Below are positions 1 through 7,124 of a stretch of 7,172 nt of DNA, one piece after another (within the stretch, counting starts at the first letter, position 1; each line of letters starts with the position of its first letter). This stretch comes from Verrucomicrobiia bacterium. GTDB taxonomy: Bacteria; Verrucomicrobiota; Verrucomicrobiia; CAIQCK01. Under the pieces are notes generated by a model that saw nothing but the letters and a program-made list of their open reading frames with translations, did no database searches and was not told the origin of the DNA. The stretch is taken from assembly GCA_026417675.1 (NCBI GenBank), contig JAOACV010000121.1, positions 1 to 7,172 of the forward strand, in the 5' to 3' direction. Made by a program: the position numbers and the translations under genes.

Positions 1-146
1 GGCAGATGATTCGCTGGGACGACGCGATCAAGTCCGAGTTGCGTCTGGCCCCGGAGCGCTATGCGTTCGACGCCCAACCGCCGACCCTACCCGACGCCAG
101 CGGCCGCTACCCGGTTCCCACGCCTGGCGTGACCAAGGCGCTCTAA
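1..146 (+). CDS. C-terminal end of a probable Gfo/Idh/MocA-family oxidoreductase (partial)
   Basis: An open frame enters from the left edge (first full codon at position 3) and stops at TAA 144-146, giving 47 residues. The tail reads MIRWDDAIKSELRLAPERY, then an Ala/Pro-rich stretch, then LPDASGRYPVPTPGVTKAL. This layout (a WD-x-A motif, 'LAPERYAFDA-PP', then 'LPD-x-x-GRYPVP-PG-T') resembles the C-termini of many Gfo/Idh/MocA-like NAD(P)-dependent sugar oxidoreductases in Verrucomicrobiota and Planctomycetota. Those enzymes usually have a Rossmann N-terminal domain and often carry a Tat signal, but neither region lies in this window, so the reaction and location cannot be read here. It is on the same strand as tgt, but a 204-base gap with a gene relic separates them, so co-transcription is uncertain. 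The family call rests on remembered tail similarity only. Confidence 0.6.
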   Translation, partial: QMIRWDDAIKSELRLAPERYAFDAQPPTLPDASGRYPVPTPGVTKAL

Positions 147-335
147 CACGGGTCATGCAGCGCGCACGAGGCGCTGATTGAGATTGAAACAGGGGTTGTT
201 CACGAAGGGTGGTTGCCGAAAACCGCCTGCTATCTGGTGAACACATGGCGGTTGAGTCACCAGCAAGAACTCCGTGAGAATTGGGAGCGCGCCCGCCAGC
301 GGTTTCTGCTTTTTCCGATCGCTCCGCTCGAATAG
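147..335 (+). pseudogene. 5'-truncated relic of a DUF4160-family small protein
   Basis: After the oxidoreductase stop, the same frame is open to TAG 333-335. From about position 165 it translates as HEALIEIETGVVHEGWLPK, later SHQQELRENWERARQRF, ending PIAPLE. This matches the C-terminal half of one DUF4160 type: '(Y/H)EA-I-I-TG-V-EG-LP--A--LV--W---H--EL--NWE-A-----PL-PI-PLE'. Such proteins are about 80-90 residues and begin with a segment containing a 'PHFHA-YGE' motif; that whole first third or more is missing. No ATG lies in frame between 147 and 335 and the frame abuts the upstream stop, so an intact product is unlikely. There is no internal stop or frameshift, which suggests recent decay. 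DUF4160 proteins often pair with DUF2442 proteins in small, possibly toxin-antitoxin-like cassettes; no DUF2442 partner is visible. The role of the family is not established. Confidence 0.6.
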
Positions 336-350
336 TCTCCTGGCGGTTCC

Positions 351-1487
351 ATGTTTACCTTGCTCCAACCCGACCCCAATTCCGCCGCCCGCCTCGGCCG
401 GCTGACGCTGGCGCATGGCGTGGTGGAGACGCCGTGTTTCATGGCGGTGGGAACCCAAGGAACGGTCAAGTGCATGACGCCCGACGAGATGCGGGCACTG
501 GGCGCGCAGATCATTCTGTCGAACACTTATCATCTGAATCTGCGGCCGGGCATCGAAGTCATTCGCGCGGCGGGCGGGCTGCATCGGTTCATGGGATGGG
601 ACAGGCCGATCCTGACCGACAGCGGCGGCTACCAGGTGTTTTCGCTGGCGAAGTTGCGCAAGCTGACCGACGACGGCGTGGAGTTCCAGAGCCACATTGA
701 CGGGGCGCGATGCTTTCTGGGACCGCGCGAGGTGATGGAAATTCAACACGTTTTGGGGTCGGATATTGCGATGGTTTTGGACGAGTGCCCGCACTACCCG
801 TGCGACCGAGAAACCGCTTGCAAAGCCGTGGAGCGTTCCCTAACGTGGGCGGCCCGCTGCCGGGAGGAAGCCGCTAGAATCGGCCTTTCCGGCAAGCTCT
901 TTGGCATTGCGCAGGGCAGCGTGTATGACGACCTTCGCCGGCTCTGCGCGGAGCGGCTGCTGCCGATGGGATTCGACGGATACGCCATCGGCGGCCTCAG
1001 CGTCGGCGAGCCGGACGAAGAGCTGTTTCGCGTTGTCGAGGCCACGGCGGCGGTGCTGCCGCGGAACCAGCCGCGTTACGCGATGGGCCTCGGCACCCCG
1101 CGGCAGATCGTGGAACTGGTCGCGCGCGGCGTGGACATGTTCGACTGCGCGTTGCCGACGCGCGTGGGCCGCAACGGCACGGCGTTCACCCGGCGCGGCA
1201 CGCAAAGCGCGCGCGTGGCGGCGTGGAAAGACGATCCGCGACCGGTCGAGGAAGGCTGCGCGTGCTATTGCTGCCGACATTATTCGCGGGCCTACGTCCG
1301 GCACTTGTTCAACGCGGGCGAGATTCTCGGCCTGCGGCTGCTGACGTGGCACAACCTGCATGTGTATTTGCAACTGATGCGAGACGTGCGGGCCGCGATC
1401 GCGGCTGGAACGTTTGCGGATTTCCGTCACGAGTTCGTGACCAACTATCGAGTGAACAACCCGGAAGGAAAACAGATTGATGTTTGA
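351..1487 (+). CDS. tgt: queuine/preQ1 tRNA-ribosyltransferase (tRNA-guanine transglycosylase)
   Basis: A 378-residue cytoplasmic enzyme of normal family length. It exchanges guanine 34 in the anticodon of GUN tRNAs (Asp, Asn, His, Tyr) for preQ1 in queuosine synthesis. The TIM-barrel signature is complete: SNTYHLNLRPG at 57-67; the general acid/base D90 in TDSGGYQVFSL; DECPHYP in the base pocket; GGLSVGE, whose Val is the bacterial (preQ1-type) residue where eukaryotic enzymes have Gly; and the nucleophile D265 in DMFDCALPTRVGRNG. The zinc site is C303-x-C305-x-x-C308 plus H334 in LLTWHN; C307 is an extra cysteine beside it. All catalytic and zinc residues are present, so it should be active. 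The start is ATG 351, because the in-frame TAG at 333-335 excludes an earlier one; no good Shine-Dalgarno is seen. It is the first gene of the tgt-yajC-secDF cluster and overlaps yajC by 8 nt. Confidence 0.97.
   Translation: MFTLLQPDPNSAARLGRLTLAHGVVETPCFMAVGTQGTVKCMTPDEMRALGAQIILSNTYHLNLRPGIEVIRAAGGLHRFMGWDRPILTDSGGYQVFSLAKLRKLTDDGVEFQSHIDGARCFLGPREVMEIQHVLGSDIAMVLDECPHYPCDRETACKAVERSLTWAARCREEAARIGLSGKLFGIAQGSVYDDLRRLCAERLLPMGFDGYAIGGLSVGEPDEELFRVVEATAAVLPRNQPRYAMGLGTPRQIVELVARGVDMFDCALPTRVGRNGTAFTRRGTQSARVAAWKDDPRPVEEGCACYCCRHYSRAYVRHLFNAGEILGLRLLTWHNLHVYLQLMRDVRAAIAAGTFADFRHEFVTNYRVNNPEGKQIDV
1463..1470 (+). promoter_or_regulatory. Shine-Dalgarno site of yajC inside the tgt 3' end
   Basis: GGAAGGAA lies 9 nt before ATG 1480. 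This favours ATG 1480 over the in-frame TTG at 1477 as the yajC start. The site is within the last codons of tgt, so the two genes are translated from the same message and may be translationally coupled. Confidence 0.75.
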
Positions 1488-1839
1488 CAGCGCATTTCAA
1501 ATCCTGGCGATGGGCGGCGCGCCCAATCCCAACCAGCCGCCGGCGGTGCAGATGATCAGCTCGCTGCTGCCGATCGTGCTGATCTTTGTGGTCTTCTACT
1601 TCATGCTCATCCGGCCGCAGCAGAAGAAGCAGAAGGAGATCAAGCAGATGCTCGACAACCTCAAGAGTGGCGACAAGATCATCACCACCGGCGGCATCCT
1701 CGGCACCGTGACCAACGTGAAGGAAAAGACCGTCATTGTCCGCATCGCCGACAACGTGAAGGTCGAGATGCTCCGCAGCGCCATCCAGACCGTCACCCAG
1801 AAGTCCGCCGAGGGCGAAGCCGCCTCCGGCAAGAACTAA
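1480..1839 (+). CDS. yajC: preprotein translocase subunit YajC
   Basis: A 119-residue small inner-membrane protein that joins SecD and SecF in the accessory complex of the SecYEG translocon. The sequence shows a short N-terminal region rich in Gly, Pro, Asn and Gln, one hydrophobic segment at about 26-44 (SSLLPIVLIFVVFYFMLI), then the hallmark RPQQKKQKE at 45-53 and the cytoplasmic domain with LKSGDKIITTGGILGTV. These are all classic YajC features and the length is normal. The start at ATG 1480 is chosen from the well-placed GGAAGGAA; the TTG at 1477 would add one residue. The first 8 nt overlap the end of tgt and the stop is 6 nt before secDF. The precise function of YajC is modest and it is often dispensable; the assignment itself is secure. 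Confidence 0.96.
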   Translation: MFDSAFQILAMGGAPNPNQPPAVQMISSLLPIVLIFVVFYFMLIRPQQKKQKEIKQMLDNLKSGDKIITTGGILGTVTNVKEKTVIVRIADNVKVEMLRSAIQTVTQKSAEGEAASGKN

Positions 1840-1845
1840 CCGACC

Positions 1846-4392
1846 ATGCAACGACCCCTTCTCGGACGCTCCCTGCTGATCCTCTTCATCGTGGCCATGT
1901 CGTTCTACGCGATGTGGCCGCCGCGGGATCAGGACCTCATCGCCACCTTCGAGCGAACCGCGACCAACAAGGACGAGGCGTTCGCCAAACTGATGGAGGC
2001 TGTCCGCAAGGCGCAGGCCGCCGCGCCCGACCGCGCGTTTGGCAACCTGCGCAACGCGGTCGAGGAGCAAAAGATTGACCTGCGCAAATACTTCCCCGAT
2101 GTCGCCAAACGCGACTCCAAGACCCCCAACGCCGACATCCTCGCCTTTGTCCAGAAGCGCAACGCCGGCAAAATCCGCCTCGGCCTCGATTTGAAGGGCG
2201 GCACCTCGTTCCTAGTCGAGCTGGACGTGTCGCGGCTGGACGGCTACCGCCGCGAGGAGGCTGTGCTGCAGGCCATCGAAACCTTCCGCAAGCGCGTGGA
2301 CAAGCTCGGCGTGGCCGAGCCGCTGCTCCAGAAAGTCGGCGAGAACCGCATCCTCATTCAGTTGCCCGGCCTTAACGAGGCCGACAAAGAGATGGCGCGC
2401 ACGATCATCCAGAAGACCGCCTATCTCGAATTCAAGCTGGTCTATCAGCCGGAAGACCCCAACGAGCCGAGCATGGAGGAGTTGATCCAGCGCGGTGACA
2501 TCCCGCCGGACTACGAGGTCAAGGAATACCAAGAGAAGGACCGCGACGGGATTTTTCGTCCCGTCAAGATTCTCGTCACCAAGCGGCCCGCGGGGCCGGC
2601 CAAGACGCCATTGACGGGCCGCTACCTCAAGCGCGCCAGCGTCAACTACGACAACGTCGGCATGCCGATGATCGCCTTCCAGTTCGACAGCGAGGGCGCG
2701 CAGATTTTCGGCAAGGTCACCTCGGAGAACATCGGCCGGCAACTGGCCATCGTGCTTGATGGCGAGGTCAAAAGCGCCCCGGTCATCCGCAGCGCGATCT
2801 ACGGCAGCGGTGTCATCGAGGGCAACTTTGACATGGCCGAGGCCGTGGCGTTGGCCAACGTGCTGGAAAACCCGCTGGAGGCGCCGGCGAAAATACTAGA
2901 GGAGCGCGGCGTGGACCCCTCCTTGGGCAGCAACAACATCGCCAGCGGCGTGCGGGCTGCGATCCTCGGCGCGGTGTTCGTCGTGGTGTTCATGGTGATG
3001 TATTACTGGCGCGCGGGCGTCATCGCCAACATCGCGCTGCTGCTGAACATCATCATCCTGTTCGGCGTAATGGCCACCCTCGGCTCCACGCTGACCATGC
3101 CGGGCATCGCCGGCATCGTGCTGACCGTCGGCATGGCTGTGGACGCCAACGTGCTCATCTACGAGCGGTTCCGGGAGGAACAACGCGCCGGTAAAGCCAT
3201 GCGCGCCGTCATCGAGGCCGGCTTCAACAAGGCATGGAGCGCCATCCTAGACTCCAACGTCACGACGATCCTAGCTGCGGTCATCCTCATCATGTTCGGC
3301 GCCGGCTCGGTGAAGGGTTTCGGTCTCACGCTCACCATCGGCATCGCCGCCAACATCTTCACCGCTGTGGTCGGCACCCGCCTGATCATGGATTTTCTTT
3401 ATCAGCGCGGCTGGCTCAACAGGCTCGGCATGATGCGCTGGGTGGGCGAGACCAAGATTGATTTTATGGGCGTCTCCAAGTGGGCGTTCTTCGCCTCCTG
3501 GCTGCTCATCGCGGTGGGCACGGTCAGCTTCGTCCAGCGCGGCGGTCTTCACCTCAACGGCGAGATTTACGGTGTGGATTTTGCCGGCGGCGATTCACTA
3601 ACGCTGACCTTCGCGCGGCGCGTGGACGTGGATAAGCTCGACGCGGCCATCACCGCCGCCGGCGTGCGCGGAAGCCTCATCCAGTATCAAAAGGATGTCG
3701 GCTCTGGCAAAGAATTCCTCGAAGTGAAGATCGGCTATAACGAAGCCGAGAAGATAGAGAAAGTCCTGCACGAGAAATTTCCCGAAGCGAAATTCAACCG
3801 CGTTGGCATCGAGCGCGTCGGTCCCACCGTCGGCATCGAGCTGCTCAAGGGCGCCGGCTGGGCGATTTTTTGGGGCCTGGTCATGATCACCCTCTACGTC
3901 ACCTTCCGATTCGAGTTCCCCTTCGCCGTCGCCGCGCTGGTGGCCACCCTTCATGACGTGTTGATGACCCTGGGCTGGTATTGCCTGACCGGGCGCGAGT
4001 TCTCCGCCCCGATCGTCGCGGCCATGCTGACCATCATCGGTTATTCCATCAACGACACCATCGTGGTCTTCGATCGCATCCGGGAAGACCTCAAGCTCGG
4101 GCTGCTCGGCGCGCACTCCTACAAGGGGTTGATGAACCGCGCCATTAACGAGACCCTCTCGCGCACGTTGCTCACCAGCACCACCACCCTTTGCGCCACG
4201 ATCATCCTCTTCATCTACGGCACCGGCACCATTCAGGACTTCGCCTTCTGCTTCCTCGTCGGCATCCTGACCGGCACTTACAGTTCCATCTTCATTGCCA
4301 GCCCGATCGTCCTCTTCTGGCACCGCCGCGAACAAAGAATCGCCGAGCAGCGCGGCAAGGATGCGAAAGCCGCCAGCAAGGTCCCCGCGTAA
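1846..4392 (+). CDS. secDF: fused protein translocase subunit SecDF
   Basis: An 848-residue inner-membrane protein that uses the proton-motive force to help pull and release proteins on the periplasmic side of SecYEG. SecD and SecF are fused in one chain. The SecD half has TM1 at about 5-24, a large periplasmic region with GLDLKGG at 113-119, then five TM segments (about 369-388, 391-410, 418-440, 472-487, 491-513) including GMAVDANVLIYERFREE with the conserved D433. The SecF half begins near 534 (KIDFMGVSKW), with TM at 546-563, YGVDFAGGDS at 575-584, and TM at about 669-688, 692-713, 721-740, 771-790 and 795-815. It carries HDVLMTLG with conserved D704 and GYSINDTIVVFDRIRED at 732-748. About twelve TM segments in total fit the family. 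The stretch of about 90 residues between TM1 and GLDLKGG is polar and not typical of proteobacterial SecD. The start is ATG 1846, 6 nt after yajC; no strong Shine-Dalgarno is seen, so coupling to yajC translation is likely. Confidence 0.96.
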   Translation: MQRPLLGRSLLILFIVAMSFYAMWPPRDQDLIATFERTATNKDEAFAKLMEAVRKAQAAAPDRAFGNLRNAVEEQKIDLRKYFPDVAKRDSKTPNADILAFVQKRNAGKIRLGLDLKGGTSFLVELDVSRLDGYRREEAVLQAIETFRKRVDKLGVAEPLLQKVGENRILIQLPGLNEADKEMARTIIQKTAYLEFKLVYQPEDPNEPSMEELIQRGDIPPDYEVKEYQEKDRDGIFRPVKILVTKRPAGPAKTPLTGRYLKRASVNYDNVGMPMIAFQFDSEGAQIFGKVTSENIGRQLAIVLDGEVKSAPVIRSAIYGSGVIEGNFDMAEAVALANVLENPLEAPAKILEERGVDPSLGSNNIASGVRAAILGAVFVVVFMVMYYWRAGVIANIALLLNIIILFGVMATLGSTLTMPGIAGIVLTVGMAVDANVLIYERFREEQRAGKAMRAVIEAGFNKAWSAILDSNVTTILAAVILIMFGAGSVKGFGLTLTIGIAANIFTAVVGTRLIMDFLYQRGWLNRLGMMRWVGETKIDFMGVSKWAFFASWLLIAVGTVSFVQRGGLHLNGEIYGVDFAGGDSLTLTFARRVDVDKLDAAITAAGVRGSLIQYQKDVGSGKEFLEVKIGYNEAEKIEKVLHEKFPEAKFNRVGIERVGPTVGIELLKGAGWAIFWGLVMITLYVTFRFEFPFAVAALVATLHDVLMTLGWYCLTGREFSAPIVAAMLTIIGYSINDTIVVFDRIREDLKLGLLGAHSYKGLMNRAINETLSRTLLTSTTTLCATIILFIYGTGTIQDFAFCFLVGILTGTYSSIFIASPIVLFWHRREQRIAEQRGKDAKAASKVPA

Positions 4393-4433
4393 CTTCCCCG
4401 GCGACGCCGGCCAAGTGGCCCGCGTTCCAGCCT

Positions 4434-4505
4434 GGTGCACCGCGTTCTCCGAACGCGGCGCCGCGGCGCCGTTGAGGCAAGCGCGGTCGGAGAACGCGCT
4501 CCACC
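4434..4505. repeat. large imperfect inverted repeat (REP-like), possible bidirectional terminator
   Basis: Arms at 4434-4456 and 4483-4505 are inverted copies matching at 20 of 23 positions by eye. Their shared core is CGCGTTCTCCGA on the left and TCGGAGAACGCG on the right. The 26-base spacer contains a perfect 14-base palindrome, GGCGCCGCGGCGCC, at 4457-4470, and the left arm alone can also pair through CGCGTT and AACGCG around a CTCCG loop. It sits between the convergent ends of secDF and the - strand gene, in a 161-base gap with no gene. No T-run follows on either strand, so it is not a standard intrinsic terminator. It more resembles a REP-type dispersed palindrome, though strong hairpins here could still halt transcription from both sides. 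No second copy occurs in the window. Confidence 0.7.
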
Positions 4506-4553
4506 ATGATGTGCGGATGGGTCGCGTCGCTCCAGCCGCTGCCGCCGCGGGCC

Positions 4554-6149
4554 TCAAACGAATCTGAGCGCAAACAAGTCGGCGTCCTTCAACACAAACC
4601 GCAGCCGCACAGGTTTGCCGGCCAGCGCGCCCACATCACCGCCGTTTTTCCACGTCACGGCGCGATCAACGGCGTCGCCGAAAATTGGCGGACAGTCATC
4701 GAGCGCGTAACCCGGCAGCGGGGCGCCACTGGCGTCTTGGATCTCAATGCGCACGTCGCCCGCCGCGGAGGTGGCGAAGTTGATCGTGAATTTGCTGCCC
4801 GTGAACGTCAGAGGTTTGGTCACCATCTCGCCGCCGCTCATCGGCGCGTTGACGGAAACGAAGCCGTCCAGCCGCAGCGTGTAGCGGCGCAGTTCACTGC
4901 TCGTGCCGGTCCAGTAGCTTTCGCCGGCGTAGAGCGAGAGTTCGTTCGGCGCGCCCTCAAGCGCCGACTTGGTTTCGACGAGGTGCCAGGCGATGTATTG
5001 GTGCCCGTAGTGCCACGTGCCGGGCCGCTCGATGCCGGGCCGCAAAAACGCCTCGTTCCATCGTTTGAACTTCACGCCGTCGCGGCTGGTCATCAGCAAG
5101 CCCTCGGTGATCGCCGTGCCGTAGCGGAGGCTGGCCTTCGCGCGCCATTCGCGGTGCTCCAACTCTGGCAACGCGCGCATCGAGTCGGACCAGCCACGCT
5201 CGATGTAGCGCGTTGGGAACCCGATGAAGATGTGCGGCGCGCGATGGTAGGGCTTGATCTGGTTGGTGTAGAGATGCTCCGGCGGCGAGTCCACATAGCT
5301 CAGATCCGCGTGAGGGCCCCAGTTCACAAAATCTTTCGAGGTTGCCGTGCGAATGGCGCGGACACCGGCGGGTTTCCACGTCGTGCCGTCGGCGACGCCG
5401 GCGGTGAAGATGCGCCAGTAGGCGCGATACTCGCGGCGCACCGGGTCCCAGAACGCGAGGTTCTGCGAATCAAACGCGCCTTTCGTGATGACGGGGCCGT
5501 CTGCCATCGGCGTCCAGCGCAGGCCGTCGGGCGACTTGAACGCCAGCAGGCCGTGCGGCTTGGCCGAGCGGATGATGGCTTTGTAGCGCGCCTCGGCGGG
5601 CGCGTCGGGATTTTCGTCCTTGAACACGGCGGGATGACCGGGATCGGCGACCGCGGAGCCGGCCGGGCCGGGCACCATGACGATGTTGTTATTCTTGGAG
5701 CCGTTGAACTCGTGCAACCCAAGCTCCGGCTTGCGCCACCGGACGCCGTCGTCGCTCTCGGCGTAGCAGCAGAAGAGCGGATGCGAGCCGGTGTTGACCT
5801 TGCCCGGCGGTCGCACGTCGAGATGCCAGGCCTTGTAATACATCCGGTAGAGCTGGCCGTCCTGAAAGACGCTGTGATAGCCGCTGCCGCTGCCTTCCCA
5901 CGGCGCATCGTGGACGAGCGCAATGTCCCGCGGCTCCGGATGATGCAGCCGCAACGCCGCCTTGCCCGCGAGCTTCTCGATCAGGAAATCGTCCACAAAC
6001 AACTCGCGCCGTGAGCCGATGTCTGTCGCCGGCGCCCGCTCGGCGGCCCGAACGCGCCCCGCTGGCTTCGCGGCCAAGGGCAGCCCCGCGACGGCCACGG
6101 CGGATTGGCGGATGAAATCCCGGCGGGAGAAAAGCGACGAGTGCTTCAT
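4554..6149 (-). CDS. Tat-exported putative glycoside hydrolase, beta-propeller-like (uncharacterised family)
   Basis: A 531-residue exported protein. The N-terminus carries a twin-arginine signal: SRRDFIRQ at 8-15, then SAVAVAGLPLAA, with cleavage likely near residue 35. The mature part opens with DIGSRRELFVDDFLI (43-57), a signature common in a large uncharacterised Planctomycetota/Verrucomicrobiota family. Blade-like units follow: YRMYYKAWH, YAESDDGVRWRKPELG, FKSPDGLRWTPM, FDSQNLAFWDP (D227), TSKDFVNW, EHLYTNQI (E291) and MTSRDGVKFKRW. The repeated 'S-DG--W' pattern is typical of five-bladed propellers related to GH32/GH43. From about 445 a C-terminal beta-rich domain reads LTFTGSKFTINFATSAAG to the end. 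D227 and E291 are conserved-looking acidic residues, but the catalytic set cannot be assigned from one sequence. The substrate is unknown, probably a polysaccharide or glycoside. ATG at 6149 is chosen because GAGGAG lies 9 nt upstream and the Tat signal starts there. It converges on secDF and diverges from the SGNH gene. Confidence 0.8.
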   Translation of the reverse strand: MKHSSLFSRRDFIRQSAVAVAGLPLAAKPAGRVRAAERAPATDIGSRRELFVDDFLIEKLAGKAALRLHHPEPRDIALVHDAPWEGSGSGYHSVFQDGQLYRMYYKAWHLDVRPPGKVNTGSHPLFCCYAESDDGVRWRKPELGLHEFNGSKNNNIVMVPGPAGSAVADPGHPAVFKDENPDAPAEARYKAIIRSAKPHGLLAFKSPDGLRWTPMADGPVITKGAFDSQNLAFWDPVRREYRAYWRIFTAGVADGTTWKPAGVRAIRTATSKDFVNWGPHADLSYVDSPPEHLYTNQIKPYHRAPHIFIGFPTRYIERGWSDSMRALPELEHREWRAKASLRYGTAITEGLLMTSRDGVKFKRWNEAFLRPGIERPGTWHYGHQYIAWHLVETKSALEGAPNELSLYAGESYWTGTSSELRRYTLRLDGFVSVNAPMSGGEMVTKPLTFTGSKFTINFATSAAGDVRIEIQDASGAPLPGYALDDCPPIFGDAVDRAVTWKNGGDVGALAGKPVRLRFVLKDADLFALRFV

Positions 6150-6158
6150 GCCGCCATT

Positions 6159-6164
6159 CTCCTC
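6159..6164 (-). promoter_or_regulatory. Shine-Dalgarno site of the - strand propeller gene
   Basis: The complement reads GAGGAG, 9 nt before the ATG at 6147-6149. The same frame stays open a further 62 codons upstream to an ATG at 6333-6335, but that extension has no family features and would put the Tat signal in the interior. This ribosome site decides the start. Confidence 0.8.
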
Positions 6165-6320
6165 ACGCACCGGGCGGATTGCACGGAGGAAATTGCTCCC
6201 GTTACCCAACGCTTCACCACGCGGCGTCAGCCGCCCGCCGATGATTCGCCCGATGTTCCTGAGGCCCGGCGCGACCTCTTGATCTCCGGTTTTTATGTTT
6301 CGCCGACAGCCGTTGCCCGT

Positions 6321-6326
6321 TAATAT
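6321..6326 (+). promoter_or_regulatory. candidate -10 element for the SGNH gene, implying a very short leader
   Basis: TAATAT sits 7 nt before ATG 6334, in the 184-base divergent intergenic region (6150-6333). A start site at the usual distance would fall at or next to the ATG, so the message would be leaderless or nearly so. This fits the absence of a Shine-Dalgarno before 6334. No convincing -35 is found at 16-18 nt upstream (TTTCGC at 6298-6303 is weak). The rest of the region shows an AT-rich patch at about 6291-6300 and nothing else I can name. Confidence 0.3.
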
Positions 6327-6333
6327 CGGCGCC

Positions 6334-7077
6334 ATGAAATCTCAATTCCTCCCACGCGTCGTGGTTGCCGCGCTTCTTGCCGCCGTTTGCGATACCGGGG
6401 TCGCCGCCGAGGAAAAGGCCGCGGCGAAAACCAGAGCCAGACGCGCGCCCAATCCCGCGATGGCGCCGATTGCCGACCAGCCCGGTTTGCCGCGCGTGTT
6501 GCTCATCGGCGACTCGATTTCCATCGGCTACACGCTGCCCGTGCGCGAACTGCTCAAGGGCAAGGCGAACCTCCACCGCATCCCGGCCAACGGCGGCCCG
6601 ACGACCAACGGCCTGAAGAATCTCAAGCAATGGCTGGGCGACGGAAAGTGGGACGTGATCCACTTCAACTGGGGCCTCCACGACCTGAAATACATGGGCC
6701 CGAACAACGAAAACCGGGCCGACCCGAAGTCTCCGGGCGCACGCGTGCAAGTGCCGCTGGCGGATTACGAAAAGAATCTGCGCGAGTTGGTCAGACAGTT
6801 GAAAGCCACGGGCGCGAAGCTCATCTGGTGCAGCACCACGCCTGTGCTCGAAGGCTCTCCCGGTCGCGTCGCGGGCGACGAGGTGAAATACAACGAGGCC
6901 GCCGCGCGCGTCATGAGGGACGCCGGCATTCCCATCAACGACCTCTGGGCGCACGCCCAGGCAAGGATCAAGGAAATCCAGCTTTCTAATGGCAACGTGC
7001 ATTTCACCGACGCCGGCTCCAGGTATCTCGCCGAGAAAGTCGCCGCAGGCATCGAGGCGGCGCTGCCGAAGAAATAA
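6334..7077 (+). CDS. secreted SGNH/GDSL-type hydrolase, probable carbohydrate esterase
   Basis: A 247-residue exported protein. An N-terminal Sec signal ([18 protein letters not shown], cleavage likely after VAA near residue 26) leads into a basic linker and the SGNH fold. Block I is [12 protein letters not shown] with nucleophile S61; block II is [10 protein letters not shown] with G87/G88; block III is [11 protein letters not shown] (110-120); block V is [20 protein letters not shown] with H223. Members of the fold remove acyl groups, often acetyl from sugars. Two sites depart from the textbook pattern. Block III has GLHD where GxND is usual. The residue three before H223 is G220, so the usual D-x-x-H aspartate is absent, with N219 and N221 nearby. 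This may be normal for the subfamily, which I recall from Planctomycetota and Verrucomicrobiota. ATG 6334 is preferred to ATG 6295 because it starts the signal peptide. It is divergent from the propeller gene and lies 47 nt before the next gene. Confidence 0.85.
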   Translation: MKSQFLPRVVVAALLAAVCDTGVAAEEKAAAKTRARRAPNPAMAPIADQPGLPRVLLIGDSISIGYTLPVRELLKGKANLHRIPANGGPTTNGLKNLKQWLGDGKWDVIHFNWGLHDLKYMGPNNENRADPKSPGARVQVPLADYEKNLRELVRQLKATGAKLIWCSTTPVLEGSPGRVAGDEVKYNEAAARVMRDAGIPINDLWAHAQARIKEIQLSNGNVHFTDAGSRYLAEKVAAGIEAALPKK

Positions 7078-7124
7078 CCTTGCTTGCGGCCCGACCGCCG
7101 CGATACAAGACAAGCCACTCCATC

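Noticed and set aside
147..350. A preQ1 riboswitch or other structured leader upstream of tgt.
   Set aside because: No preQ1 aptamer-like layout was seen by eye, and most of the interval is explained by the DUF4160 relic. A convincing -35/-10 pair was not found either.
1477..1479. TTG as the yajC start codon.
   Set aside because: The next codon is ATG 1480, at a better distance from GGAAGGAA; TTG would add only one residue.
3598..4557. A 319-codon open frame on the - strand opposite the SecF half of secDF.
   Set aside because: It is a shadow of the conserved SecF sequence; its product is biased to Asp/Gly/Glu/His with no motif, and no ribosome site supports it.
4506..6014. A 502-codon open frame on the + strand across the propeller gene.
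   Set aside because: It is the antisense shadow of a GC-rich gene. The - strand frame has a Tat signal, a good ribosome site and family motifs; the + strand product is low-complexity Arg/Ala/Val-rich with no recognisable domain.
6295..6333. An upstream start for the SGNH protein at ATG 6295.
   Set aside because: It would add 13 polar residues ahead of a good signal peptide that begins naturally at ATG 6334.
6150..6335. An N-terminal extension of the propeller protein by 62 residues from the ATG at 6335.
   Set aside because: GAGGAG is placed correctly for ATG 6149 and the twin-arginine signal must be near the N-terminus. The extension would also overlap the start of the divergent SGNH gene.
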